Shown here one piece after another: positions 21,385 to 33,759 of a DNA stretch of 64,000 bases. Origin of the DNA: Papaver somniferum (lineage: Eukaryota; Streptophyta; Magnoliopsida; Ranunculales; Papaveraceae). The notes below the pieces were generated by a model. The model was given only the letters and a program-made list of their open reading frames with translations. It searched no databases and had not been told where the DNA came from. The translations under genes and the position numbers were made by a program. The stretch is from assembly GCF_003573695.1 (NCBI RefSeq), contig NC_039359.1, positions 153,566,210 through 153,630,209 of the forward strand, in the 5' to 3' direction. Within the stretch, counting starts at the first letter, position 1; each line of letters begins with the position of its first letter.

Positions 21385-23240
21385 TGATGAGTGCTAAAAA
21401 GTGCATATTTCTATATATTTTTCTTGGCATTTAACTCATCTTTTGTGCATTAATTCTACATTTTATCCCATATTCTGTATTTTCATTGTTTTCAAGAATA
21501 AATATTTTTCTTACTTAATTTTGCATTTTTAGGTAATAAATAAAGATTGGATGAGTTGCGGAGCAAAAAGAGCAGAAAAGTAGTGAAAAGCCAGGAGGAA
21601 TTACGCAAGGAAGCCGCGAAGAGTGATGTGCGGAAGACCAAAAAAAGGATAGAAATGGGCTTGAAGAAGAAAGTTGTTCTTAAAGAAGAAGTGGGCTCAA
21701 GGTTTTCCAAGCCCAAACTCATTTCCCAAACCCATATTCTATACCCAAAAGCCTAAAACCCAAATCCATACCCGCTTGCGTCTTCAGCCGTCAGATCAGT
21801 TCTCAGAAGCATCCGACGGTCGCTCCCTTGCTGTGCATCGAAGTTTGATATCTCCGCCTTACACTACAGTACCTAACTCCATCAAGTACCGTTCGTTTCG
21901 TTGTATCTCTTCATCCGACGGTCGCTCATCGCCTGCCTCCGCATCGCCGTCAGATCCACCTACCATCTTCCCATCCATCGCTCCTTGTCGCAGATCATCA
22001 AACCTCGCTGCACCCCGCACAACCCAAGTATCGAACACCCTATACCCCTAGCCAAACGCCCCCTAACCCAAAATCACTCGACCTCTTCTCCTCCATACCC
22101 TGTTGCAGAGAGCTGCTCTGCAACTCCATCACCTCCACCAGCTACACCTCGCTGAACCACACCACCCTGCCATCGCCACTTCCTCCACTGTCACCAACAC
22201 CACCTACACGCCGTAGCTACCTCCCCTACCTCTATAGCCATCTAACTTATTGATTTTTCACCACTGAAACCCTAGGTGATAAATCAATAAATTAGGTGAG
22301 GCTATAAGACGCAATTGAAGACATGGAGAGGAGCAGAGAAGAGAGAATAGGCATGGGTCGACATCAATTCAGGGATTAGGTGAGTGGAATTTTCAATTCA
22401 AAAATTAGGGTTTGCAAGTTAGGGTTTCGAAATTTGGGGATATTTTGTAAAACTATAAAAGGCAATTGATGTGTAGAGAGAAGGTTGTTCTTGGGTTAGC
22501 CAAGTTAACCCCCAATTTGGGTCTGAGTAGGTTTAATTTTAATGTCCTGTTAATTTCAGTTTAATTCCAATTTTAATTTCAGTTCAATGTTTAAGTTCAA
22601 CTTCAATTCCAGTTGTTAATCAGTTTCAATATGTTCTAACTTCATATGCTAGGGGTTAGATGATACTCTTGAATTGTATGCTAGGATAATCCATGATCAT
22701 GTTAACTGTTCTTGTAGTGCTTAAATTTAATAGGACTGATAATATCTACTTGAGTGAATGCATCTGTGATCAGTTGTGCTGTAAGAAGACAACTGATTCT
22801 AGGGGTGAAAGAATGATGGTAGCTAAGAATTCAGTCCATTTGAAGGACTGTGTTTAACTGTCTTAGGGTGATAGATAACTTCTTGAACAACAAGCCTGTG
22901 ATCAGCTGTGCTGTAAGAAGACAGCTGATGCTAGGGGCAAGTGAGTAAATATTAGCCAAGAAAATCATCCATTATGATCTTCCCTGAAATGAAACAAGAA
23001 CAATGATTTGATTAGGTACTGCCTTAGCTTAGGATCAAGTAGTGGATTCAAAGGCCCTTGCATGCTACTGTTTACTGCCTCCATTCAGCTCCATGTTAGC
23101 TTAGGAAGCTTCTAGAGAAGCTAGAAAACTTCAATAGCCCCCTCCAAGTCCCTGTGGACAAACCCTTTCTTCCCATCACTAGCTACAACTGACCCTGTGC
23201 ACTTGCAGGTCAGTTTGTAGGTTGTTTTCAAAACCCACCA
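21385..23240 (+). repeat. Right LTR of Athila-A
   Basis: 1,856 bp, same length as the left LTR with scattered substitutions (densest at about 22485-22585). TATA at 22454-22461. Confidence 0.95.
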
Positions 23241-23725
23241 TACCATTTGAAGTGCACACTGATTCTTCAGACAGGGCTCTAGGGGGACTCTTGGTGCAAG
23301 AAGGCCATCCAGTGGCTTACGAGAGTCGTAATCTTAATGATGCTGAAGGGAGATACACTGTGCATGAGAAAGAGATGTTGGAAGTGATACAGTGCCTAAG
23401 AACATGGCGCCGTTATTTGTTGGGAACTTATTTCATCGTAAGGACGGATAATGTGGCCAACACGTTCTTTAATAGCCAGAAGAAACTTTCTCCAAAACAA
23501 GCAAGGTGGTTTGATATTTTGAGCGAGTTCGAATACAAGTTCGAGCATAAGCCAGGAAGGCTTAATTCTGTGCCAGATGCGTTAAGACGGAAGTTTGTAG
23601 CAGAATATGTTGCAGCACTGACCACGATTGAGGCAGAGTTGTCGCCTCGAATCAAAGAAGAGACGAAAAATGATCAGGCATGTGTGCGCCTGACTAAGCA
23701 GATCTGTGATGGGGTCGTTCGTTGA
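23241..23725 (+). pseudogene. Chromovirus RNase H
   Basis: Continues Pol after Athila-A: FEVHTDSSDRALGGLL (first catalytic Asp in HTDSSD), RYTVHEKEML (Glu), TDNVANTFF (Asp) and NSVPDAL (Asp), so the active-site acidic residues are visible. It degrades the RNA strand during reverse transcription. The stop is TGA at 23723-23725. The start of the open frame (23222) lies inside the Athila LTR and is not real. Confidence 0.85.
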
Positions 23726-25024
23726 TATTGGCTAGATGATGGAGTCATTTACGCCAAAGGAGGAAAAATTTATGTACCTAATTCAGGTGGCTTGAGAAGG
23801 GAACTCTTGCGAGAGACGCATGATTCCATTTAGGCTGGTCATTCAGGCATGGAACGAACGCATGCTTTGAAAGCTCGTTCCTATTACTGGCCTAAGATGG
23901 AAGAAGATGTTGAATTGTATGTGAAGACATTCTTAGTGTGTCAACTAGATAAGACGGAAATGAGAAGCATAGCAGGATTGCTACAACCTTTGTCGATTCC
24001 AGACAAGCTATGTAAGTGCTTGTCGATGGAATTTATTAACGGGATGCCAAAGGTTCAAGGCTTTAGCTCGATAATGGTCGTCGTTGATCGCTTTTCAAAG
24101 TATGTTACATTCATTCCCTGCCCCCATTCTTGTAATGCAGACGTTGCAGAGGAGCTGTTCTTCAAGAATGTAATAAAGTATTGGGGAATTCCTCAAGATA
24201 TTGTGAGTGATAGAGATTCACGGTTTACAGGAAGGTTTTGGACCGCCTTGTTTGGAATGCTTGGTTCCGAAATAAAGTTTTCTACTAGTAATCATCCCCA
24301 AACCGATGGTCAGATGGAGCGGATAAATGCATTGCTAGAAGAGTATTTGTGTCATTATGTGACTGCAAGCCAGGGAAATTGGGTGCCGTTGATGGATACG
24401 ACCCAATTTTGTTACAATTTGCACAAGAGTTCAGCTACAGAGCTGAGTCCTTTCGAGTTAGCTACAGGCCAGCAGCCATTAACCCCTCATGAGGTGCCAA
24501 AGGATAAGAAGCAAGGTTCCTGTCCAGCAGCTTATCGTTATGCAAGGTCAAAGACGGAGATGACTGAGCAGGCGCGTGATAGTTTATCAAAGGCGCAAAG
24601 ACGAATGAAGAAGTATGCTGATTTGCATCACAAAGATGTAGAGTTTGAGGTGGAAGACATGGTGTTGTTAAAGCTAACGCCCCAGATTTGGAAGAAGATT
24701 TCTAGCAAGACAGTGCATAGAGGCATAATTCCAAGATATGATGGTCCCTTTAAAGTGATAAAAAGAGTTGGTAAGGTGTCTTATAAACTTGAGTTGCCGG
24801 ACAGGTTGAAAGTGCATCCCACTTTTCATGTCAGCTTTTTGAAGAGATACCATCCTGATTTTCTGGACACTTCGAGACAACAGGCGAAGCGTGCACCACC
24901 AGTAATCAGATCACAATTAGACAAGCAAGTTGAGGCTATAATGGATGATCGAGTTGAGGGGCAAAACAAGAAGAATAGAAGAACTTATTTCCTGATTAAG
25001 TGGCAAGGGTTTCCAGATTCATAA
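23726..25024 (+). pseudogene. Chromovirus integrase
   Basis: Frame continues past TGA 23723 and a TAG near 23831 (normally Trp), so HDSI*AGHSGMERT is broken. The zinc-finger HH-CC has one Cys changed: KTFLVCQ reads Phe where a Cys is usual. The catalytic core has DRDSRF (second Asp) and QTDGQMERIN (Glu), but the first Asp position (usual MDF) reads MEF, so catalysis is doubtful. The C-terminal GPFKVIKRVG..YKLELP..HPTFHVSFLK domain is complete. The open part is 391 codons from 23849. It would join element DNA to the chromosome. Confidence 0.85.
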
Positions 25025-25138
25025 GCTTCTTGGGAGAAGGATACTACATTGTGGGAATTTGAAGAACAAATTCAGGCATACCTACGGCAAAAAGAATCGA
25101 TGAGGGCATCGAGTTCAGCTGGTGGGGGAGGTCTATAA
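24930..25138 (+). pseudogene. Chromodomain of the chromovirus integrase, read through a stop
   Basis: VEAIMDDR..., YFLIKWQGFPDS, then TAA (25022-25024), then ASWEKDTTLWEFEEQI. These are the aromatic and acidic strands of a chromodomain, which in chromoviruses targets insertion to marked chromatin. After the stop the frame runs through the G-rich polypurine tract (coding Gly-Gly-Gly-Gly) and ends with a TAA (25136-25138) inside the right LTR. Confidence 0.8.
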
Positions 25139-26053
25139 CGGTGCTGTCAAGTGGCCAAGTAAAGATGCGACATGGTGGCGCATCATTAGTGGCTTGGACA
25201 AAGTCATAGATGCCAGTACTCCGCCTTAATGGTGCAATGCGAGGCTATAATAGTGCAACGCAAGCCATAATAGCGGTATTCTGAGTGCATGTCCGAGTTA
25301 CAACTAGAGAATGGCATGTGCCAAACAGGGTTTGGACATGGCAAAGGATGCAAGATTAGCATCACGAGATGCAAAATGAGTTTGGCATGTAACCTGTATC
25401 CATGAGGCGTGCAGGCATGCAAGCAAGACTTGCATTAGCACCAATGATGCACAACCGTGATGGCGTAATATTTGGCTGGAAAATGCGTTCATCATGCAAC
25501 GAGACAGGATGACATGCGCATGGCACATGTCCTGGGCAGTTAGAGTTGGTTACACGAGAAGTGGGTTTTCTTTATGCTTTCTTAACTGTTTGGAAGGTCC
25601 CGTTTGGCTTGGAAAGCGGTTTGGCAAGTTTGGCACAGTTAGCTAATTGCCAGTTGTAAAGTAAATCTGTAACTGTTTGCAGTTAGTTGTACATAGATTT
25701 TTGTAAGGCTATATAAGCCTGATCTTGTGAAGGTATTGGGTAATCCGGAACAAAAAGAGTGTGTAACCCTAAGTGTGCAATAAATAAAAGGATAAGGCCT
25801 GATTTAAAGAAAAGTTATGTTGGTGCATATTTCCCTTTGATTTGGTTTATTGTTTATGCATCAAGCGGAGTGTGTGTAATTGGTTGAAGGCTTGGAAGAT
25901 TTGTGAGAAAAACCTCTTTTTATTATGGCTGAATAGAGAATTAGTCAAGAAGTTGAAGTATTGGCTAAGTGGGAGTTGGATGAAAATGTGATGTGGAGCA
26001 TAGTTGCCATTGTCAAGTTGGTTGTAGCATTTAGGTGTTGAGAACCTGTGACA
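25134..26053 (+). repeat. Right LTR of the chromovirus
   Basis: Starts TATAACGG directly after GGTGGGGGAGGTC (polypurine tract); ends CCTGTGACA. TATA at 25710-25716. Diverged from the left LTR by many small indels, so the insertion is clearly older than Athila-A. Confidence 0.8.
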
Positions 26054-26302
26054 ACAACCAACATGGCCGGGTATATGGCAACGACCATGAATAGTAAAAG
26101 TGGGGAGTTGATGAATGATTTTTGCTCCCCCAATTTGAGTTGTAAAAATGTCAAATGAACATATATAGGGAGGGGTAGTTGGTTGAAGGTACATATGCGG
26201 GCCATGTACCAAGTAAGCTTCATAGCTTAGACGGTGGAGTATAAATGATGCTTAGGCCTCATTTATAGATGGTAGCCTTACCAATGAGCGTGTTAAGCAT
26301 GG
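26054..26302 (+). mobile_element. Element T, left LTR, second segment
   Basis: Starts with ACAACCAACATGG, like a unit of the T minisatellite, so it continues the array broken at 12477. TATATAGGG near 26163 and GTATAAATG near 26240 are TATA candidates. It ends with CATGG, the target duplicated by the Copia insertion. Confidence 0.6.
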
Positions 26303-27349
26303 TGAAAAAGCGGGGGTCTAACAACACCACCCAATATTTCGCTTAGCAATTTGTATAGACTAACTCCGAAATACTTTGCTAGAGAATCAACTAGACAGTC
26401 AGACTCAATCTAGATTAACGTATCTCAAGGAGTCAATATCTCTCACTTATTTTGATTTACTCAAGCTAAAATAATAGGAGTCTTTAATCAAACACAAGGA
26501 ATAACTTGGACGGTACCAAAGATCTAAGGATCAATCAATATCAATCAACAACCAAAGGTTGGATTTCCAATTGATGATCTTAACGCACAACCTGTATTAT
26601 TTCAATTATATAAAATATAATGAGGAAAAGAAATAACACAGACACCAGAAGTTTTGTTAACGAGGAAACCGCAGATGCAGAAAAACCCCGGGACCTAGTC
26701 CAGATTGAATACACATTGTATTAAGCCGCTACATACACTAGTATACTACACGTTAACTTCAGACTGGACTATAGTTGAACCCCAATCAGTCTCCCACCGA
26801 TCCAAGGTACAGTTGTGCTCCTACGCCTCTGATCACAGCAGGATACTGCGCACTTGATTCCCTTAGCTGTTCTCACCCACAACCAAGAGTTGCTGCAACC
26901 CAAAATCACAGACTTGATAATAAACAAATCTGTCACACACAGAAAAGTCTATGAAAGGATAAATCTGTCTCCCACAGATAAACCCTAGGTTTTGTTCTGT
27001 CTTAAGATATGAAGTCAAGGTGAACAGGAACCAATTGATAATCCAGTCTTATATTCCCGAAGAACAACCTAGATTAATCAATCACCTCTCTACAATCCTT
27101 CCTGACTACACAGGCGGTTTGTTGAGGAATCACAAACAATGAGACGAAGTTGTTTGTGACTTCTTTATCTTTCATATCGGAGAACTCTCACGATCTCAAT
27201 CCAATCAATAGATTGTACTCGTAGGATAGAAGATGCAAGATCAGATCACACAACTACGATAAAAGTAGAATCGGTCTGGCTTCACAATCCCAATGAAGTC
27301 TTTAAGTCGTTAACCTGGTTTTAGAGAAGAAAACCAAAGGTTAAAGGAG
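26303..27349 (-). repeat. Copia 3' LTR, part 1
   Basis: Homologous to 55535-56587 of the other LTR. Broken after AGGAG (27345-27349), the target of the Tat insertion; the LTR resumes at 50675. Confidence 0.9.
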
Positions 27350-28284
27350 TGTAGATGGTGGATTTTCGACAAAGGATAAATTCGTAAACTCTTAATTATA
27401 CGAAGCTCTGGTTCAGCAATCATACGTGAGTATCGAGACACAGTCCTCTCATCGAATTCTCAACGGAGAGTACTTTCTCTCAGAGTACATGTAGATATGC
27501 AGTCTCACGACTGGACAACGACATATCTCATGAATATTGAATACTTTCAGTGATTATTTCTATATAGCATCACGAGATGGATGGCTCCCAGAAAGCTTGC
27601 TCTGCTAGTATAGAGCGATGACGTTTTCAGGAACAAACAACAAGTTTACCCTGACTATATAAAGGATATGGCTTACGGGAAAGCTCGTATCAGGATAATT
27701 AATGCTCCTAGACAGCTTGCTCTGCTACTATTGAGCCACAAAGTTAATTATTCCTAATTGCAATCGCTCCTATTCCATGGTCGAATCCATGACTGGTCCC
27801 ATGGAATGAAAATAACAATTGTTCTGATTCTATGATCTAATCCATGACTTGATCTCATAGAATAGAAATAACTATATTATCTCATTAATCCAATTTCATG
27901 ATCGAATCCACAACTGGTCTCATAAATGGTAATAGATAAACCTTAATTACTCCGATTCTATGGTCGAATCTACGATCCCATGGAATGGTAATGCTCACTT
28001 TATTATTCTGAATTCGTAGTCGAATCCTCGGCTGATCCTATGAATTAATAATAAACATCTTATTACTCAATTTTGTGAATTATTCTCCACTGAATTCCAC
28101 AATTAGTAATAAATAATCAACAACCGCGCGTCTGAGCTACCTCTAAGTAATCCCCGATTCAAATGGTGAAGGTGTATTCAACGATGATACACTAACAGTC
28201 ACTGCACGAACGAGTATTTCAAAAATACAACGAAACGATGAACCTATGCAAAATAGAGAAGAAAATAATAAGTAATTAAAAATA

Positions 28285-29275
28285 TTGACCAAGATGCTGG
28301 GAGCACAAACACACGACCTACCGATCATGTTGTGGTCAATCCCATGCCAATTTTTATTATTTTCCATGATTTGATGAAAATCCTCTCGTTATATCAAATC
28401 TCCTTCGTCTCGAGGAAACTCCTCGGTTTCATGGTACTTCCATAAATCCATAAAAAATAATATAAAATTAAGAAAAGGAGTGTGGGGCGTGATAATTGGC
28501 CAACCGGCCCCACATCCACGGTTCCTTATTATTATTTATTATTATTATTTCGCTAGTTTCATGAAAAAATTCCTTGATTTCATGGTATTTTTGCACAAAT
28601 CATCAAATAATAATAAAATAATATAAATTACGAAAACTTGTGGGATCGGGCCTTGGACGGCCGGCCATGACCTAGCCGATCCCAAACGCCCCTTTGTTTT
28701 ATTATTTTATTATTAGTTTTCCTTGAATTCATCAAATTCCTTGATTTCATGGTATTTCTCTCAAATTAGGAAAAATTCCCTCAAATCATCAAAAATACCT
28801 AAAAATATTAAAAAATTAGGAAAACTCGTGGGACCTGGCCCTAACCGGCCGGACATGCCTTCCACGATCCCACGCGCCCTTATTTTTATTATTTTAATAT
28901 TTTTTTTGCTTCCTTGAACTCATGAAAACTCCTTCAGTTCATGGAAACTCCCTAAATTCATCAAGTTTCTCAAAATTCATGAATGTTTCATAAAATCATC
29001 AAAATATTATAAAATTAGGGAAACTCGTGGGACCTGGCCCTAGCCGGCCGGCCATGCCTTCCACGGTCCCACACGCCCTTATTTTTATTATTTTAATATT
29101 TTTTGCTTCCTTGAACTCATGAAAACTCCTTCAATTCATGGAAACTCTCAAAATTCATCAAATTTCTCAAAATTCATGAATTTTTAATAAAATCATCAAA
29201 ATATTATAAAATTAAGGAAAAGGCACCACGGGACCGTGGTCATGACCGGCCGACCATCCCTTGACCACGGCAATC
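28285..29275 (+). repeat. Hairpin-bearing tandem units in Tat left LTR
   Basis: Stems: TTGACCA/TGGTCAA (28285-28291 with 28333-28339), TGGGATCGG/CCGATCCCA (28641-28649 with 28676-28684), GTGGGACC/GATCCCAC with one mismatch (28828-28835 with 28866-28873), GTGGGACC/GGTCCCAC (29027-29034 with 29065-29072), CCGTGGTCA/TGACCACGG (29234-29242 with 29262-29270). Between stems lies a GGCCGGCC-like core. Units are otherwise TTCATGAAAACTCC-type AT-rich sequence. Confidence 0.8.
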
Positions 29276-30487
29276 CCACACCTCTCATTCCTTATTTTAT
29301 AATTATTTTTCATCATCTCATGGTGTTTTCCTCAGTTTCGTCGAAACCCTAATTTTGGCATATTTTCTCGAATGGATGCTCGATTGCACGCCAGAAAATA
29401 TCAAAATTCTCAGGACTGAGACGCGGACGCCTTGGGGACACGAGCACGCTATCTTGACTGACCAAGACTCTTCCAAACACTTTGGATTTTCATGAAGTGA
29501 TCGTCATTCGATCCCGTGACCACCCAGGGACGGTTTCATGACCCCTTGGTCGGTCCCTCACCTCTTCATAATTAATTAGGTTTTTCGCTCAGACGAGCAT
29601 GTTCGAATAAATGATTAAACCAACATTTGATCATTCTTTCACCAAAAAATCGTCAACTCTTCAGGAGTTCTTTGTATTTGCTCACGTGAGCATATGGACA
29701 CTACATGGTTGATCCACGGTCCCATGTAGTCGCTCCCTCCTTCGTCTCATGGTTAAAATTCTGACGAACCATGAATTGATCATCAATTGATCAAATTAGG
29801 GTTTCTGAATCCAAGGATCATCATTCCAGATTCCAACCTTAATAATTTTAAGACGACCTCATGGTCATTAATTTTATTAATTACGCTTGGTCAACGACCA
29901 GTATTCTAATTCATATTTTTGGTACGCTGCCAATAATCCATCAGATGAGCAACACATGCTCAGACGATCAAATATTCAATAATTCATCACATCAACAACA
30001 CTTGATCAGATGATAAATATTTGCTCAAACCAAGGAATATTGGTTCAACAATCAATATTCAACGACCCATCGAATGAGCAATACTTGCTCACTTCATCGT
30101 AAGAACTATACCTCTGTCTCATGACATGTTCAACTCATGAGTCTCAGAACATTTCATGTTCAACTCATCAATTACATGGACTCATCGTCCCATCAAACCA
30201 CGAAGTTGTCAATTGACTAACATACCACGAGACGTCAATCGTGTCACTTTGGGGGGATATCACTTAGGGTTTTGGTCTGGCGGTCTACGGCACGTGTGTT
30301 CAAACACACGACGGAATGTGATCAAGTCGTGCAATCAATTGAAGGAATTCACGAGGTAGTGGGTGGAAAATCGACCAAGTCTCCATACGTTGAGAAACTG
30401 GTTTTAAACACGATCTCCACTTCCCCACTCCTTGATTCCATCAACTGTCACACTTCATGGGGGTCATGGTGTCTAAAATTCCAGCAA

Positions 30488-30495
30488 TATAAATA
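30488..30495 (+). promoter_or_regulatory. TATA box of Tat-like LTR
   Basis: TATAAATA; same at 50242-50249 in the right LTR. Confidence 0.6.
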
Positions 30496-30912
30496 AGTCT
30501 CTGAATCATGATTGAAGGATCAACATCATCAATCTCACGTCAAACTGACAACACGAGATCATCAACTCATCAATTGAGCAACTAATCTCAATTGAGCAAT
30601 TTCAATCATTCAGAGCTTATCATATTCAGAAATTCACACACCCACAATCTTTGATTACCATTGATTCCACGCATTTCTCAGCTTCCCTCCTACAGATCAA
30701 CCCATCCTCTCTTGTGACCGAATTTACTCTGGAACAGTCATTGTCCTTATTTAGGCCGGAGTACTACAGATTGATCTCTCGAATCTAAATCACCCCCTTT
30801 GCAGCGGTGCATCTGTGTGAGGTTTAACATTTCGCTCGGTTCGAGAAGTCTCCTCCGTATGGTCGTCTCCTCAATTCCTTAAAAACCAGCAAATTCTTTT
30901 TCCCCATCTACA

Positions 30913-30932
30913 GATTGGCGACCGCACTCTCT
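30913..30932 (+). other. Candidate primer-binding site of the Tat-like element
   Basis: GATTGGCGACCGCACTCTCT directly follows the LTR end. The TGGCGAC start is like tRNA-Arg-type primer sites; the exact tRNA is not certain. Confidence 0.45.
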
Positions 30933-31994
30933 CGGTTTCAATCTCACAATTTCACAAGATGGTCGATCTCAGGTCAGGATCAGTTACTAATCCTAACACA
31001 AACCGTGCTAGCAGTAGCAACAACAACAATCGGAATATCCCGGAGACAATTTCGACCTCCAACACTGATGGTGGTGACGCTACTCCTCCTCACGTCGAAG
31101 GTCATCCACTGTCCGGACGACACCCTGAAGAAGTCAGAGGAGATCCACCGCCTACTATTGCTGATCTTATCAAAGCGCTGGAGACTCTTTCAAAGAACCA
31201 GTCTGACATGGCTTCTACACAGAAGGAGTTGTATAATTATCTCAAAACTGTTACTGACAAGATGTCAGAGAAGACTCAAGAGAACGGAAAGGAGAAGGAG
31301 AAATCCTCATATGACGGTCCTGAAGTAATTTCAATCCATACAGTAGAAGACGACGAAGTCCACAAAACTGCTGCAGACAACTCATCAGCGAAGGGATCAT
31401 CGAATTTCATCACTCGCGGGGATCTGGAGCACCTTTTGGAGAACCATGGAAAAGGAAAGACATCGCATGACCATCGTCATCAACCTCCTTATCCTGCCGC
31501 TACTCAGAGGATTCCACTCCCCAAAGGTTACGTTTTTCCAACTTTCACCTTGTATGATGGAACTGGCAATGCTCGGGAACATGTCTCTCGTTTTCTCGAA
31601 GCCTTGGGAGAACATGAACATAATCATGTCGTCCGTCTCAAGGAATTCTCAAAATCTCTGAAAGGCAGGGCATACACCTGGTATAACATCATCACACCAG
31701 GGACCATCAACAATTAGGGAGAAATGGTTAACACATTTTACGGGAAATACTTCTTCATGTCAGAACAAGTCACCATATCCGACCTTGGAAGAATGTTTCA
31801 GAGGGTCAGTGAAAATCCCAATGATTATGTGAAAAGGTTCAGAGTCCAAGCCCTGGATTTTCATGACGCAAACGTCACGGAGCCACAACTGGTGGACTTG
31901 TGCATCAATGGCATGCTCCCGGTCTACAGGTCCTTGCTAGAAAACCTTCGATTCCATACTTTCTCAGAACTTCTTGAAGCTGCGAAGAGGTCGG

Positions 31995-33759
31995 TGATAG
32001 GGTTTTGAAAGAACCTACAACTACACCTGCAAGTATACAGGGTCTAAAGTAGTGAGTGAGCAAATAAGGGGAAGTCCACAGGGACAAGGAGGGAGCTGGT
32101 GTTGTTTTCTAAATCTTTCTAGTGACTAAAAGCACTAGGGCATTTGAATCCACCCAATAATCCTAAGCTAAGGCAATACCTATTCAAAATATGTTCTTGT
32201 TCCTTTCCAGATAAAACTACAATGAATGATCTATCAGTTAGTCTCCCTAACTCACCCCTAGTATAAGCTGTCTTCTTACAGTACAACCTATCACAGGCTC
32301 ATTTGGTTCAATTAGCTAACTGTCATTCCTTTATCAATTAAGCACATTTCTTCTTCCAGAGAGGTCTCAAATGGATGACTTATCAACCAACTTCACTAAC
32401 TCACCCCTAGTATCAACTGTCTTCTTACAGTACAATTGATCACAGGCTAATTTGATCCATTAGCTAACTATCATTCCTAAAGCAATGAAGCACAACAAGA
32501 ACAACAACATGAACATGAATTATCTTAACATATGATTATGGGTTTCATCAAAACCCTAGTTATTGAATTAGAACATGATTACAATACTGAAAATTAATCT
32601 AAACTTGAGACTAACAGTGGAGAGCACTGGCTAGTCCAAGCCTCCTGAGATGTGCTCTGGTTAATCCAGGCATGCCCAAAATCAACACCCAAGTCCCCCA
32701 ATTTATACATGCAAGTTTCCCCCAAAAAATACCCAAAATCAGAAAACTAGGGTTTCATGAAAAGTGAAATTAGGTCTCACCTAATCTCTGAATCCAATCA
32801 ATTATCTTCACCCACTCTTCAATTTCTTCTCCTGCGTCTCCTGCTACTCCCAATTGATTTTCTAACCTAACTTATTTCATCATCCCCTAATCCTAGGGTT
32901 TCAGAGAAAAATAGGGTTTGGAAATGATGAAAAAAGTTGATAGAAGGATGGTGAACGTGTTGGTAATGATGGTTTATAGTGGTGGCGGTATGGAAGGTGA
33001 AGACGGAGTTGGTGGTGGTGGTGGTGGCAGAGGCAGAGCAGGTGGTGGTGATGGCGTCTGCAGAGGGAAGAAGGGAGAAGAAGAACATGGGTTCGATGGC
33101 TAGGGTGTGTTTGTTTTGTGGGATATAAACTTAGGTGCTAGGGTGTTGAGCGAGGATAAGGATTTTTGATGTTTCGCGAAACCGAGCCGTGGGATGTGGA
33201 GATGATGGATCGATCTAACGACGAGAAAGAAGGAAGCGAGGAGCGACCGTTGGATGCGTAAGTACAACGAAACTGACGGCTCAAGATGAAGTTAGGTGCT
33301 GTAGTGTTAGACAGGAGCTTCAGACTTCGATGCACGACGATGAAGCGACCGTAGGATGCTGAGATGATCCAATCTGACGGCTGAAGATGAAGGCGGGTAT
33401 GGATATTGGAAATGGGTTTGGGTGAGGATTTTGGGCCTTGGGTATGCCAAACCCATATCTTCTTTAAGAATAATTCTTTCTCTTCAAGCCCACTTCTAGC
33501 CTTTTGGTCTTGTGCACAACATTCTTCGCGGCTTCCTTGTGTGATTCCTCTTGGCTTCCACCACTTTTCTGCTCTTTTTGCTCCGTAATTCATCCAAGCT
33601 TTATTTAGTACCTAAAAATACAAAATTAATTAATAAAAATATTTATTCTTGAAAACAATGAAAATACAGAATATGGGTTAAAATGGAGAATTAGAGCACA
33701 AAAGATGAGTTAAATGCCAAGAAAAATATACAGAAATATGCACTTTTTAGCACTCATCA
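31995..33759 (-). repeat. 3' LTR of Athila-B
   Basis: 1,765 bp. Minus-strand TATA box TATAAAT at 32701-32707. Hairpins at 32263-32291 and 32412-32440. The glycine-rich frame at 32918-33103 is a low-complexity GGTGGTGGT run. Confidence 0.95.

Larger units (their letters stand above)
15329..23240 (+). mobile_element. Athila-A: pol-less Athila-type LTR retrotransposon
   Basis: Starts TGATGAGTGC and ends AAAACCCACCA, with a perfect 5 bp target duplication TACCA at 15324-15328 and 23241-23245. Both LTRs are exactly 1,856 bp and nearly identical by eye, so the insertion is recent. Primer site TGGCGCCGCTGCCGGGGA follows the left LTR and the polypurine tract GGTTTGGGGGTA precedes the right one. The 4.2 kb interior has a single coding frame and no polymerase, so it needs enzymes in trans. 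It lies in the chromovirus between reverse transcriptase and RNase H. Confidence 0.95.
12478..26053 (+). mobile_element. Chromovirus (Ty3/Gypsy) with decayed pol, interrupted by Athila-A
   Basis: LTRs at 12478-13413 and 25134-26053 bound protease, reverse transcriptase, RNase H, integrase and chromodomain in that order. The primer site GGTATCAGAGCC is at 13419-13430 and the polypurine tract is just before 25134. Without the nested element it is about 5.7 kb. The chromodomain places it among chromoviruses; the GGGG-rich C-terminus and LTR overlap are most like the Galadriel group, which is a guess. Gag seems to be missing: the ~430 bp between primer site and protease hold no zinc knuckle. No clean target-site duplication was found. 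Confidence 0.85.
27350..30912 (+). repeat. Left LTR of the Tat-like element
   Basis: 3,563 bp. TATAAATA at 30488-30495. The middle (about 28285-29290) is a run of ~190-200 bp units, each with a GC-rich hairpin in AT-rich sequence. Near 29945-30100 short inverted words such as GAGCAATACTTGCTC repeat. Confidence 0.9.

Noticed and set aside
28285..29275. CRISPR-like array
   Set aside because: Units of ~190 bp with changing GC hairpins in an LTR of a plant retrotransposon are not short repeats with unique spacers.
32918..33103. Glycine-rich frame in Athila-B LTR (also 39166-39351)
   Set aside because: GGTGGT low-complexity inside an LTR, in reverse orientation to the element; present in both LTRs only because LTRs are copies.
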